DNA of 64,000 bases, from the NCBI GenBank assembly GCA_963556145.1, contig OY744464.1, forward strand, positions 3,720,001-3,784,000. Direction: 5' to 3'. Source of the DNA: Hygrocybe punicea. Its lineage: Eukaryota > Basidiomycota > Agaricomycetes > Agaricales > Hygrophoraceae. Position 1 is the first letter of the stretch. Every line of letters starts with the position of its first letter. Under the pieces are notes generated by a model, which searched no databases, was not told the origin of the DNA, and saw only the letters and a program-made list of their open reading frames with translations. Of the stretch, positions 43,718-55,338 are shown one piece after another. A program made the translations under genes and the position numbers.

Positions 43718-45833
43718 ATGGCCTCTCACCCTATCATTGAGCTCACTTCTGAGGCGTCTTGGGCCATGGTACACATGATTTTCAGACGCTGGTCTCGTCG
43801 ATAACAATTAAATTTGTCTAGGTAGAAGACAAATTCTCACCTTTTGCGAAGGAAACACTCGCCAAACTCATAACATTTCTCCAAGTGAGTCCCGATTGAA
43901 TGGTCACTACTTCTACCGCTGTTAAATACGCAAGTCCAGGATGATATCTTGCCTTCCGTCCAGCTTGCCTACGCACAGCTGCCCACTGATCAAGACCAAC
44001 GGTGGAAGACCATAATTCCGGTCATCGAAGAGCTCAAAGTAAAAGCAAAGAAACTTGGCTTGTGGAATCTCTTCCTCAGCAAAGCCCACTATCCCGAGCA
44101 CGGTGTTCCCCTTACCAATCTCGAGGTGAGAGGTCCTCTTGGGTTGACAAAAAAGGCATTAGTTTCTCAACTGGCGTAAAGTACGCTGTCATGGCAGAAG
44201 TCCTGGGACGAGGTGGACATATGGCGCCTCAAGTTGTCAACTGCTCCGCGCCTGACACCGGCAATATGGGTAAGTTTCTTTTTTTCTTTTTGCCGTCATT
44301 TTTTGACCCTCGCATCCCGCCGACATTTGCCATGGCAGAGGTTCTCGCGCGGTACGGTTCACCTGAACAACAGAAAAGGTGGCTTCTTCCTCTTCTAAAT
44401 GGTGACATCCGGTCCGCATTCTCCATGACGGAAAGGTTTGGTTCGTTGTTGCTGAGTGCGCGTGGCCATCATTATATTCTCATTTTATTTCTAGTATCAT
44501 CCTCGGATGCCACGAATATTCGGACATCCATCAGGAGAGAAGGGGATGAGATTGTCATCAATGGGCACAAATGGTCATCATCACTCACCCCTCCCTCATA
44601 TAATTGTTTTCGTACTCATTGGACCATTTCAGGTGGATCAGCGGTGCTGGAGATCCGAGGACCAAGCTTCATCTGGTCATGGGGAAAAGCGATCCCGGAA
44701 ATGTCAGCGTCTATAACCAGCAAAGTGTTGTCATCGTTCCTGCAGATGCCCCAGGTGTCAAAGTCATCCGCCCTATGCAAGTCTTTGGGTATGACGATGC
44801 CCCGGAAGGTCACTGCGAAATTATATATGACAATGTTCGGGTACCTTTGGGAAATCTAGTTCTGGGATGGGGCAAAGGTTTCGAGGTGCACATCTCTGTT
44901 ATGACAGCCTTTTTTCCCCGTGGTCTACTCACAGCAGTCAATCTAGATCATTCAAGGCCGGCTTGGGTGAGCTTTTCCAGCATTTAGTAACCAAAAATTT
45001 AATCTCATAGAATACCAAAAGGCCAGGACGCATTCACCACTGCATGCGCTCCATCGGAGTGGCTCAAATGGCGCTTGACAAGATGATTGAGCGAGTAACT
45101 GATCCTTCGCGAAAAACGTTTGGAAAGTTCCTATACGAACATGGTCAATGCATTTAAAGCATTTGAAACAATACCTTTACTCATTCCTTCAAGGAACGGT
45201 TGTTGCTGATATTGCCAAGTGCCGAGCTGAAATTGAATCCGCAAGGTTGGTAGTCTTGAGCGCTGCTCTTCAAGTAAGTCAATTTGATTCACTGGGGAGC
45301 TTCCATTTAGTTCGCAATTTTCACTGTACATAGATTGACAAGTACAAAGCCAAGGGGGCAATAAAGGAGATCGGCATTGCTAAAGTAAATCACTCGTGGT
45401 AACGTCTCTGGGATGAGAGGACCTGAAGGCTTATTTTCTTTCCTAGTTCGTCATCCCCTCTATGGCACTGCGTGTAGTGGACCGGGCAATACAAGCCTTC
45501 GGGGCAGAGGGAATTTCTCAAGATCAAAATCTTGCCGCTGCTTGGGCGGGCTTGAGAACACTGCGTCTTGCCGATGTATGTTTATACACTTCCAACGTCC
45601 GAGTCACCCGTCGAGATATTGACTTGTTGACTTGCTTGCAGGGTCCCGACGCGGTGGCTTTTCTGCTGTTCTGCTCGGCATTTCCACCGCTGACATTTGC
45701 TTCTTAGGTCCACATCCAACAAGTCGGGCAGAGAGAATTGAAGCGAGCTCCACGTTTGAGGCAAAGGACAGCAGAGCTCAAAAGGAAGGAGAGTCTGGTC
45801 CTGGAGAAATCGGGTTTCAAAGCGCACCTTTAG
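43718..45833 (+). CDS. Acyl-CoA dehydrogenase, ACAD10/11 type
   Basis: An FAD enzyme that oxidises acyl-CoA at the alpha-beta bond. Exons give [40 protein letters not shown] and [20 protein letters not shown]. After an intron (ATGG|gtaagt) they give [53 protein letters not shown] and [19 protein letters not shown]. Further exons give [20 protein letters not shown], then [20 protein letters not shown] and [20 protein letters not shown] with ADGPDAVH. The [10 protein letters not shown] block is characteristic of the ACAD10/11 class. There is no presequence, and the protein ends FKAHL, a possible PTS1-like peroxisomal signal. About ten short introns are present; a few junctions are approximate. 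The acyl substrate is unknown. Confidence 0.9.
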
Positions 45834-45943
45834 TTCATTTACACGATGTAGCATCACTGGCATTTTGGTTACAAACTTGAAGCTTGAAGCTTGAAGTAGC
45901 TTTGGTTTTATTTATTGCTGCTAACATTGTTACATTGCAAGCG

Positions 45944-46530
45944 ATGATACGACCATCGAGGCGTCCAGTGCAAGCTATCAAACGTCATGTCTCGTCCAAG
46001 TCTGCTAAACCCCCTCCCTCACTACCACCAGCCAAAATGCGGGCGCTCATCTCTCTTTACCATCAATCTGAATCATTCATAACCCCCGAAAATCTCTCCG
46101 AACGTATCGACCGCGCGTTTTTACACAATGATCCGCTTGTCAAAGCCGTTACTCCTAATGCTTCTCTTCAAGACCTCAAACGTATTGTAAGAGAACGCAG
46201 GAACGCCCCGCGAATTGGCGCGTGGGACGATGAATCGCAAGGCATCTCATATCAACCACGACAAATCGAGGTTGGATGGAGCGACGCTAATTCCTCGAGA
46301 GAGCAGAGTGTTATTGAGGCGCTGTATGGCGTACACCGAGGCGGGAAGCCCGGTTTGGAGGTGTTAGAGGAGTCGAGTGAACGGGTGCAGCAAAATATTC
46401 TGGACGACTTGAGAACGGCCAGGGAGAGGGATCTTCAAGTCGGTAGGTTGGATCTAACCATTCCCCACAGTAATATAAAGTCATAACTTGTTGCCCAGAT
46501 CCTATGTCAGAGGATGGCCATTCTTCCTGA
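45944..46530 (+). CDS. Small probable mitochondrial protein, unknown function
   Basis: The start MIRPSRRPVQAIKRHVSSKS is a strong mitochondrial presequence: basic, Ser-rich, no acids. The mature part is helical and charged: KMRALISLYHQSESFITPEN, LSERIDRAFLHNDPLVKAVT, then SLQDLKRIVRERRNAPRIGA. An upstream in-frame hydrophobic stretch lacks its own ATG. The first exon would end IPHSNIKS, but a good intron (about 46440-46498, donor GTAGGT, acceptor CCCAG) gives the alternative end DPMSEDGHSS with stop at 46530. No domain is recognised. It may be a fungal-specific mitochondrial ribosome or assembly factor, which is a guess. Confidence 0.65.
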
Positions 46531-46587
46531 CAAAGTAGTAACATGTGTCTGCCTATTAATAATTTACCTTGTTTTCCGACAGTAATT

Positions 46588-47618
46588 TATTGTGTAAGAC
46601 CAAGAGCCTTGGGTAACATCTCCTCACAGCCTCCCTGAAAGATAAAATCCGCATCTTTATCGTGGTCAGGATCAATATTGAACACAGCAACCTTTCCCCC
46701 GTTCGACTGTACCACCGACGAAAACATCGCCGCAGGATACACCTGGTATGGATCATTGAGATATTCTTAAAATTCAAGGCATCAAAGAAAACTGACCGTG
46801 GAAGAAGTCCCAACAACGAGACATAGGTCAGCTTTATTCACCAAGTCGTCGATTGCTGACAAGCCGGGTATTTCTTCCCCAAACCACACCACTCCCGGCC
46901 GTGCCAGTGCGTTACATTTAGAGCACCGGGGAAGCGCCGCAACAGGAATGTCAGGATCCATGACACCCCTTTCGACCTGAGATTCGGTCCCACCAAGGGC
47001 ATCGCAAACAGGAGAAGCAAAATTAGGCTCGACGTGTCCGCACGATGGCGAAGAACATTTTAAATCAAACAATCGACCGTGCATCTCGACTATCCTCGGG
47101 GGTTGTGGTTCTGCATGCGGTGGAGAGCATTCGGTTTCTGAAGCCGATGATGAAAGCACTTGTTCTAAAGCTCGTGGGCTGAGGCCATCGACATTTTGAG
47201 TTATCAACGTGAACGTGGATTCCGGTGCTATTTGATGACGAGCAGAGGGCAACGAGAACAACGCAAGGGCTACGTGAGCAGCGTTTGGTTGGGCGATGCG
47301 GGCTCTACGTCGTTCTAATTAGTAAGAATTGACTTGGGTGGAGAAATCCATACTTTTCCCGACGGTAGTGGTAGAACTGCCAAACGAGTGATGGGTTGTC
47401 GGCGAAGGCTTCAGGCGTCGCGAGACTCGTGGCATCGTATTTTCGCCATATTCCGCCAGCACCACGGAAGGTTGGTATGCCTGCAATGTTGCATTGTTCA
47501 GCGGAAACCCCAGGAATTGTGTTTGCTGACCAGATGCAGCTGATAGCCCGGCTCCTGCAACGGCAATTATTCTGCGAGATGCGCGCAACACCGTTTGGAA
47601 CGGAACGTAATCAGTCAT
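46588..47618 (-). CDS. SIRT5-like sirtuin (class III NAD-dependent deacylase)
   Basis: Starts [20 protein letters not shown], then [19 protein letters not shown], the NAD-binding G-A-G-x-S motif. The motif FYHYRR sits after [15 protein letters not shown]; its Y-x-x-R pair is the signature of SIRT5/CobB-type desuccinylase/demalonylase activity. TQNVDGL and the catalytic EMHG are intact. Zinc ligands are seen in [15 protein letters not shown] and [21 protein letters not shown]-terminally, [15 protein letters not shown] and [12 protein letters not shown] complete the Rossmann fold. An acidic 20-residue insert interrupts the region between NVDGL and EMHG. There is no clear presequence, so localisation is uncertain. 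It is divergent from the Apd1-like gene by 211 bp. Confidence 0.92.
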
Positions 47619-47829
47619 CGTCAGCGGTGACGGGGACGTCTGTGTTGAGTCAAAGGGTCATGCTGACCGGGTCTTATCTGATAACGGCAATCAACAAATC
47701 AACAAATCTTGGCCCAGGCATATAAAGCTTGATAGCTTGAACATGTAGCTCACATCCATTACTCTTCCAGGTTCTGTAACCGTCTCATTATACATGCGCA
47801 GCAATCTCAGGAAACTCAAGGCAATCATC
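47619..47829. promoter_or_regulatory. Divergent promoter, sirtuin / Apd1-like
   Basis: 211 bp between start codons. No reading frame or strong factor site is recognised. Confidence 0.45.
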
Positions 47830-49194
47830 ATGGGCCAGAATATCGATTCAGAAAAGCTAATCGCAGACTTGCGATCTTCCTCCATTCCAATCTCCTCTGC
47901 GGACTGCAGGGCTTGCTCCGATCCCTGTGAAGAAGGTACGAGTTAAGATTATTAGGTACCGATGTATTTCACCCAACGTTCTTTTTGTATATGGGGATCT
48001 GCCAGGTCACGAAACCTATCCCAATAAATTTGATGTAGACATGGAATCCCAAATGTTGGGGTCTGTGAAGCCGTACTACCGACAGGTCTATCCAGTCTTT
48101 TACTTCTATAACCGTGCTTTTTTTCTTAACATTTTTGCCCTCCAAGGTTGTCATTTCGACCGGGAAATCAGACTGGGAGCGAGAAGTTACCGAAGCGGAA
48201 GGCACACTTGCGTCATTCCTCCTCGCGGTCCAAAAGACTGCTCTTCCAGCAACCGTAGCAGGGAACGAAACCAAGGGCACGCCTTCCGCACTTTTGATTC
48301 CAGGAATCTTCAGCTCGTCAGACTCCACCAGGCTGGCTATTCTAAATGGGAATCATACCACCGTGGCCGAGGACTGCGCCCAGGAGACTGTCCTCGTCAT
48401 GCCTGACTACAAAGTTGTCGTTGGCGTTCCCCAGTCGCTCGATGGTGCGGCGGATCTTTGGAAGTGCGCCCTAGACCCAGCCCTTAGAAGGGCTGGGTTG
48501 GCGCAAAGCCCGTTCAAGACATGGATATTGTCGTACTCTTGTGTGATTCTGTTGTGTACGCGAAGCTAGGTAACTGTGTTGGCGGATTTGATCTGATTCC
48601 CGACATTGTATAGGTTCCCACAAGAAAAGAGACAACAGATGCTCTATTGCTGCACCGAAACTGGAAACCAGTATGTGTTCGGGGCCCCCAACCCTCTTGT
48701 GACCAACCTTCCCGGCGTAGAATCCATCAGCTGATTGAATCACAGCCTTCATCCAATCGCTGGAATCTAAAGGCTGGGAAGCCCACACGCAACTTGAGGA
48801 CCCATCACACTCAACCACTCCGCCGCTGGAAGATTTCGCAGGCACACCCGATGAAAAGGAGACAAACATCGCCAACCAGCTCAAAACCCTCCAATCGGAG
48901 AAGAAGGCCCTCATCCTGCGCAACTCACACACCGGAGGCCACCGATACGCTGGGAATTGCATCGTATGTTGTCCACGGAAAACAGGTTGCATCGGTGGAA
49001 TTAACCAGCCTGATTTTTGAAATTTGTAGATATATACACCGGAGGGGTCAGGAGTGTGGTACGGCCGGGTTACACCGCACGAAGTCGAATCAATCGTGCA
49101 GAACACCATCATTGGCGGGAAAGTGCTTCCCTCACTTCTTCGTGGTGGAGTGAACATCTCTAAACCAGGGTGCACCAACCTACATGACTGGTAG
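47830..49194 (+). CDS. Apd1-like bis-histidinyl [2Fe-2S] protein (sucrase/ferredoxin-like family)
   Basis: Apd1/Aim32-type proteins are thioredoxin-like ferredoxins with a [2Fe-2S] cluster held by two Cys and two His. Start MGQNIDSEKLIADLRSSSIP, then SADCRACSDPCEEG|HETYPN and KFDVDMESQMLGSVKPYYRQ. After an intron comes VVISTGKSDWEREVTEAEGT. The cluster ligands are reconstructed across an intron as CSHKKRDNRC (C-x8-C), followed by NSHTGGHRYAGNC (H-x3-H): the exact Apd1 spacing. The end is GVWYGRVTPHEVESIVQNTI, SLLRGGVNISKPGCTNLHDW. About six exons give roughly 360 residues. An odd feature is the Glu/Lys/Gln segment before the H-x3-H. Yeast Apd1 is linked to redox and actin-patch phenotypes. 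Confidence 0.92.
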
Positions 49195-49531
49195 CGGTAC
49201 CTTGGCCATACGACTTGCATAATAGACAATCGCACCAACAACAGCCATCTTGGTATAAGTCATGTTGCAGGATCATTACAAACATCTACTAAACTTACGT
49301 CGGTGTAAGACATACATCAAGTTTACCTAACATGCATAATGTAGGGACAGCGACAGGGAATAAAATAATCGGTTGAAGCATAAACTACAGCAAGAATCGC
49401 AGGCGAAGGGTGAGTCAGAGAGATGAGGGAATATGCTGAGGGAAATAATTGTTGAAAATGAAGGGACGCATCGATTTCCCACCGACGCAGGCCAATGCGA
49501 GTCCATAAGAGAGAAAAAGCCCAGCGCCTCA
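49195..49531. other. Convergent 3' region, no gene recognised
   Basis: 337 bp between the Apd1-like stop and the Sch9 stop. Frames present are short and non-descript. Confidence 0.5.
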
Positions 49532-52429
49532 TTAATCCTGCATGTCATCATCTAACCCCGCCCCCTTCCGCCGTGCATTTGCATACCTCCCCGCGGCATT
49601 CTTGAAATCCTCATACTCATCCTCTGTGGTCACCTCCGGAGCCTCCTCATCCGCCACAGCCTCTTCCCCTCGTTTCTTATCCAGCTCTGACTTCAACAGC
49701 CCTGGCGGTGCAACAAGGCTCTCCCCGCCCGAATACGTGAAACCTCTGAAATTCTCCTGCACACTGTTCGTAAGCGGACTTCCTATGTGGTCCTTCTTCT
49801 TCTTCTTGGGTTTGATTTGTATACCCTGTGCAGTGCGGCTGCCACCGGTGCTGTTTACCGCAACATGTGGTGTCATCCGATCCCGGTCGCTGCCTAGTGG
49901 CCCGTTGTACGTGTGCATGCCGAGCCCGCTGCCACTGATTGACTGCGAAACCCAGTCTTCCGACGGGTCCTCCTCGTCGAGATCGACGTCGGCCACTCCG
50001 ACGTCACGTATATCAGCCGATGTGAACTCCGGGTCGAAGTTCGCCGTGGACTCGTCGGACTCCACGATGGGTTTAAATGGCGGGGTCACCTTCTTGAGCG
50101 AAAGCGCCACCCAATCGATGGTCTTGAAGAACGCATGTTCTTTAAGCTCCTCGGCGTCGCGCACGGCGCCGAGACGATGCTTTGGGTTTCGGTTCAGAAG
50201 CTGTCGCATAGAAGTCAGAGACGGTCAGGAAGAGAAGACGGCGGGCAATCATGGACAAGTCTGTAACAATGACACTGGATCGGGAAGCTTAAATTCAAAC
50301 TCACCCCTTTAACGAACTGCTTCCCATCCTCATTGATAACACCCTTTGGAAATCGAATCTTGCCAAAACATATATTCTTGTACATCTGCTGTGTGTCCTC
50401 TGCGTAAAATGGACTCCACCCGCAGCACATCTCGAAGAGCAAGACGCCAAGCGACCAGAAATCAACGAGTTTGGAGTAACCATGCTCGTCCAGCAGGACT
50501 TCGGGCGCGAGGTACTCGGTCGTGCCGCAGAAGGTCGTCGTCAGCTCATCTGGGCGTAGATCTGCTTTCGAGAGCCCAAAGTCGCACAGCGCAACATGCC
50601 CCGTGGCGTCTAGTAGGATATTTTCTGGTTTCAGGTCCCTGTATGTGTGAGGATACATTCACCTTGTCAGCTGTGCGTAGGGTAATACAAGAAAATACAA
50701 ACCCACCGGTATACGATATTAAACTTGTGCAAATGTTCCAGTGCAAGGACGAGTTCAGCGATATAAAATCTCGCCCTCTCCTCGCTAAACCTGGTCTCTT
50801 TCTGCAGATGCCAAAACAACTCCCCGCCGCTCTTGAAATCCGTGACCAAATACAAGTCTGCTTCTGTCTGAAAGCTGAACTTGAGTCCCACGAGAAAGGG
50901 TGAATCCAAGGAGCACTGTAAAATCTTGCGCTCGCCAATTGTATGTGCGACCTCCTTTTTTGCGACGATCTCCTTCTTGGAGAGCACCTTCATAGCATAG
51001 ATCCGCTTTGTGTCCCTTTTGCGCACCTGGAACACCTTACCAAACGTTCCTCTGCCGATTAGCTTCATGAACTCGAAGTCACGGGGAGTCAGGGCGCGCT
51101 TCGTCTGTCATTGAGTGAGATCAGGGCTGGAAGAAATGATGTACGTAATCCAAAGAGTGCAACGCACTTGGTACTGTTCAAAAGTCACCTGAACACGCAT
51201 CTCCCCACCGACGACTTCGCACTCGTATGGCCGGAGTCTATAAACTCAAAAAGCGCGAAAAATAGGGATTAATTCCATCAGCAGTGACATTGTGAACGAA
51301 TGGGAAGGGCCGCACTTGTACCACTGGTCTACGGTGTGGTCATGTAGGAGAACTGGTTTTATTTGGACCGTTCCAAGGAAACCATGCTCTTGGACGGCAC
51401 GGTCGTAGACGTTGAATGTAATTAGGGATGCTTCGGAAGTTACGTCGCTGGACCGGCGATCGGTCACTCGGAGTCAGGGAGAGTGAGCAAGAGGACGCAC
51501 AACGACACCTCGTGCTTCCATACGGGATTATGGGCAGATAAACGACCAAAGAGTGTGTTAGAAGATGGGGCAGCGGAAGCAACAGAACTAGCCGGATTTG
51601 GAGCGGTTGGTGAGGACTTGCTTGATGAAATCGAAGATGGAGTGCTGGATCCACCGTTCTTACCTCGTTTTGCCATGTCCAGTGAAGCTTTTGAACCGAT
51701 AGCGCCGAGGACTGAGAGGGCAATGGATGAGCCACTCCGGGACAGATTGGTAGCGGTGCCTTTGACCTCCTTGTCGGTCTCGTTAATGGGATCACGGCTT
51801 ATGAATTCGCTCTGTTCGAACTGGACGACTACGTAAGGGAGAGCGTGCAAGAAGCGGACATTAAGAGAGCGCGCTTGTATGAGTTTTACGTGGATCTGGC
51901 CCTTTGACGAACTAGGGACGAGAGGCGTGCCTGGGGACAGGGAGGAAGTGGCCGAGGGCGGGTTTGCAAGGGAGCGTTGTAGTGCTGATGCAGGCGGCTG
52001 TTGCATGTTGAATACTGGTGCATGAAGGGACAGTTGGGTTGTTGGAAGAGCGGCGGCCAAGCTGCCAGGTGTTAAGGGTCCAGGAGGCGTGAGAGATGGT
52101 GGGAAACAGGAATGGGAGTTGCCAAGCAGGTGGTGGTGATGGAACACGTTTGCGGTAGCGGTTTGATGGCCTGGCTCCGAATGGGTCGGTGTCGGCAAGG
52201 AATCAAACGGGTTGTCGGCCTCGCGAAGCTGCCCATGTGAGCCAGCTCGTGGCGTTAGCTGGTCGATCGGACTGGCAGGCCATAGTTTGATCATGGCTTC
52301 GAGTTTCAGGATAAAAACGGCGAAGATTTTTAGCGTGCGAGAGGGGGGATGGGGTTCAGAGTGTGCGGGGACGACGGTGGTGGTAGTGGTAGAGGGGGGT
52401 GGAGCATTTGTCATGGGCCAGTGATGCAC
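49532..52429 (-). CDS. SCH9: AGC kinase Sch9/Sck1 (C2 domain plus kinase)
   Basis: Sch9 is the S6-kinase-like effector of TORC1 controlling ribosome biogenesis, growth and ageing. A Pro/Thr-rich start (MHHWPMTNAP or MIKLWPASPIDQL at 52294) leads to a C2 domain: GQIHVKLIQARSLNVRFLHA, then ALPYVVVQFEQSEFISRDPI and NPVWKHEVSF, FNVYDRAVQEHGFLGTVQIK. The kinase has GRGTFGKVFQVRKRDTKRIY, VLSKKEIV, YRDLKPENILLDATGHVALC, DFGLSKADLRPDELTTTFCG (activation-loop T-F-C-G-T) and SPFYAEDTQQMYKNICFGKI. The C-terminal hydrophobic-motif region contains FRGFTYSGG, the TOR-phosphorylated FxxFTY. The order C2-kinase-PKC-C identifies Sch9 rather than Ypk. Long Ser/Pro insertions split the C2 domain. About seven exons give roughly 840 residues, as in yeast. 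Confidence 0.93.
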
Positions 52430-52600
52430 GAAAAATATAAAAATAAAAAATAAAAAAAAGTAACAAAAACAATGGTTCCAACGATGGCAACGACGATTCC
52501 GACGCTGGCCAACAACGATCCTTTTGTATTATGTTTTGGGGTGCGAGGTAAATATGCTGCCAGCCAACTGCGTGCTTTAGGCCACTCGTCCGCTCTTATC

Positions 52601-53178
52601 TTATCTCCCACCCTCAGGCTCTTCTTCAACCTCTAGACTCTCTTCCAATCGATCTCGACCCCATCGCAACACTCGCATGCTCACCCCAATCATCCCCCCA
52701 AGAATCACGGCCCGCCCTGTCCCTTTCCATGGAACTCGGTCTGCCCTTCCCGATTCACGCCTTGTACATTCCGTACACAAATATTGGACTCACAAACTGC
52801 AGAAAATACACCACCGGTCCCCACCCCCGCTCCAATCTCACCCACATCTCCCCACCCTATCCTCTCCAATCCCTCTTCAATCCCAACCCACCCCATCGCC
52901 GTCGCTGCCAGCTTCCCTGCATCTATCCCGGCCTGCTGCAAGCCGCCGAGCATCACCTTGTAGTTCTTCGTCTTGTTGTAAAAGTACCACCCTTGCACGG
53001 TTCTTGGCGGCCGGTGCACGTTCTCCGCGAGGAACTGGAGGGAGGCCCGACGCGAACCGCGCATTAAACCAATAACTGTCCCAACGACGATTGCTGCGCC
53101 AGGGAGTATAAGCAACCGCGGTGGGACCGTCAGGTGAATCGCGTTGCTGTGGTCGCGTTCTACATCTGTTGTGGACAT
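52601..53178 (-). CDS. Small membrane protein with a Tim17-like fold
   Basis: Two exons give about 176 residues. Start MSTTDVERDHSNAIHLTVPP, then a hydrophobic stretch RLLILPGAAIVVGTVIGLMR. Next come GSRRASLQFLAENVHRPPRT, YKVMLGGLQQAGIDAGKLAA, IEEGLERIGWGDVGEIGAGV and GTGGVFSAVYRVPWKGTGRA, ending VILGGMIGVSMRVLRWGRDR and an acidic tail. The intron (GTGAGT...GGGCAG, about 52743-52791) joins SAV to YRVPWK. Glycine zippers and an Arg-rich loop resemble Tim17/Tim22/Tim23-superfamily proteins. No known subunit is matched. It may be a mitochondrial inner-membrane assembly factor. Confidence 0.65.
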
Positions 53179-53267
53179 GGCGCAACCGCGGTCGTTTAAA
53201 CCCTAACCCCAATCGAGGTGGTGTGCAACTCTGCTGGTTTTATTTTGTACACTCGGAATAACATGGC

Positions 53268-55158
53268 TCAAAAGGCAGCTTTGACTCGGGAAATAGCCCA
53301 CGGGCTACCAGCTTCGTAAAAGTCCATTGGATAGATACCACTCTCTGCGACGTCCGTGCCTTCCTTGGACTCGTTCATCCATCCCACACTCTTACCGACA
53401 GCAACGGCAGTCTCATAAGGACTCAGCAATGGCCGATCAAAGGCATACCCCCAATCTATCGACAAACGGGGACACGACGTCTGAACGAAGGTCGATATAT
53501 ATGGATTAAACTGCGCCAATTTCGCCGGGGAAAGCTCGGATAACAGGATTGGAATATATGGAATTGGCGTGCGGCAAGCTTGGAGCTGGTCCGTGATGGC
53601 CTGATAAGAATTTTGGATGTCAGCCCAAATAAGATAAGCGTGCAACCTCATTCCTACCCGCAACTGCCTGAAGCTTCCCTGTCTCCCCAGTGTACCTAGG
53701 ATAACACCCCATATTGGGGCTGGTTCTTGGACATTGTGGTTTCCCGGCTCCAGTTGCACCGGATTTGATCGATGAGAGAACGCGCTTATACTCTTCTGAG
53801 CAGTTTGCACAGCCTGATGTCTAACCATCTGCATCTGTCTGTGATCGTACCGCTCCCTCGTCAATTTCTTTGAATATGGATCGTATCGGAATGCAGGGAC
53901 CGTGGGATTTGCAATCATGATGGACTCGAGATGGAACCGTCCGTCACCTAGATAGCTGGTATGCAGCATGGGCGAACAGGACGTAAAAAAGACACATGCA
54001 CGACTCACACCAGGGCATCAACGTCACCTAGCCGTGGCGCCGTGCATCCCAATATTTCACCGGGTGAAAGCGGTTTCGACCGAGGGATGGTGGCTTCGTA
54101 CTTGCCGGTCCATAAATTTGGACGATCGCTCCAAATGCCGGCAGTCGTGACGGTATCTACCACGGTTGGGCTTCCATGCAAGAGGCCAACAGGTGAATGA
54201 CTGAGACTCTGGTCCATCTGCTCAACGGTGATGTCTTCCTTCAGTCGTTGCAACGCGGCCACAAATTGGATGGTGGACACCAGTGCTAGTCGTGTAGGTT
54301 CACGCGACACCGCGCTTGCTGTCATGGCGTCTGTGGCGCTAATAGATTTCGAGGAGGTTGGACTTGCGATACGAAGATGGCCGTTCTGTCCAATTTGGGT
54401 CCCAGGAAGTATATGTTTGTCAGTTTCCTCCGAGTCCAAAAGAATCTCGTGAAAGAGCCGTCGATCGTCAGGGAAATTCAGGCGGATCGTTTGGGCAAGG
54501 TGGAAGGAGTCTATCGCGATCTCAACAAAGACATACAGCGTCTTGATAGTCGTTTGATCAATTGGTACTGTGTGTTGGGCTGTATCAATAATAGTGAGAC
54601 GTTCGGATCCAAAGCTGCGCACCGAGACAACTGTGACCGTAATGGACCAGCATATCACAACCCAAAGCTGCTGCCGTGTAATCGTCAATACAGCAAGCGC
54701 CATAGGTAACGTCTCCCATGATCACGGTCAAGGCAGAGGTGAATCTGCGAGGTCCACAATGAGATTGGTATGTCAGGTCTTGGGCCGTGATAACCATCAC
54801 CTGCGCACCGCTCAATGATATCTGCTATCGTACATGCGAACATCAACAAGCCCTCGGGCATTTGCAAGGCTACCATTTTGGAATTATTCTTTCGGATATG
54901 ATGTATGGTCTTGTGGATTTCAAACGAGTAATTGTCAGGGAGTTGTTTGATAGCTCCGTTAATGAGGACGTCAGAGAGAACATCCTGCGGTACTTGATTG
55001 GCGATAAAAGAAGAGACACCCAGTTTAGAGGGTGTTGCGGATTTGCTGCCCACGAACCGTTTACGTGGTTTGGTGGCACTGGCAGGAGATTTGGCTTTGG
55101 GTTCTTCAACCATTCTCCGGGGGTTGGATGCAATGCGAGGGGTGCTTGGCGAAAGCAA
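53268..55158 (-). CDS. DPH1: Diphthamide synthase subunit Dph1
   Basis: Dph1, with Dph2, is the radical-SAM-like [4Fe-4S] enzyme that makes the first step of diphthamide on eEF2. Start [16 protein letters not shown], then [40 protein letters not shown]. The three iron-sulfur cysteines are recovered: [27 protein letters not shown] and [20 protein letters not shown]. Other conserved blocks are [67 protein letters not shown] and [20 protein letters not shown]. An insertion of about 60 residues, Ser/Thr-rich (residues before STIQF), is not in the animal protein. Another, around [20 protein letters not shown], lies before [11 protein letters not shown]. About five exons give some 550 residues. Confidence 0.94.
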
Positions 55159-55338
55159 GTTATTTTACGAGAAAGATCCAAATTTGGCGTATTCACAAAC
55201 GTTTTGCCAGTGGCCTCATGGCGTGACCTCGGTCTCGGAGCCAAAGCGCGCACCCGGCTGTTGTTTTCTCATCGTCTGCGCCGACTTGCACAACCCTCAT
55301 AACTCATATATCGTTCGTTATAGTGAACTCACTCAAGT
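55159..55338. promoter_or_regulatory. Divergent promoter DPH1 / NPC1
   Basis: 180 bp between start codons. A hidden first exon with the NPC1 signal peptide may lie here, but no ATG followed by a hydrophobic core was found in a compatible frame. Confidence 0.4.

Noticed and set aside
47691..47885. 64-residue minus frame with hydrophobic segment
   Set aside because: Antisense to the promoter and first exon of the Apd1-like gene; its apparent membrane segment is a by-product.
49532..52429. Ypk1/SGK-type kinase assignment
   Set aside because: An N-terminal C2 domain precedes the kinase and the kinase blocks match Sch9/Sck1.
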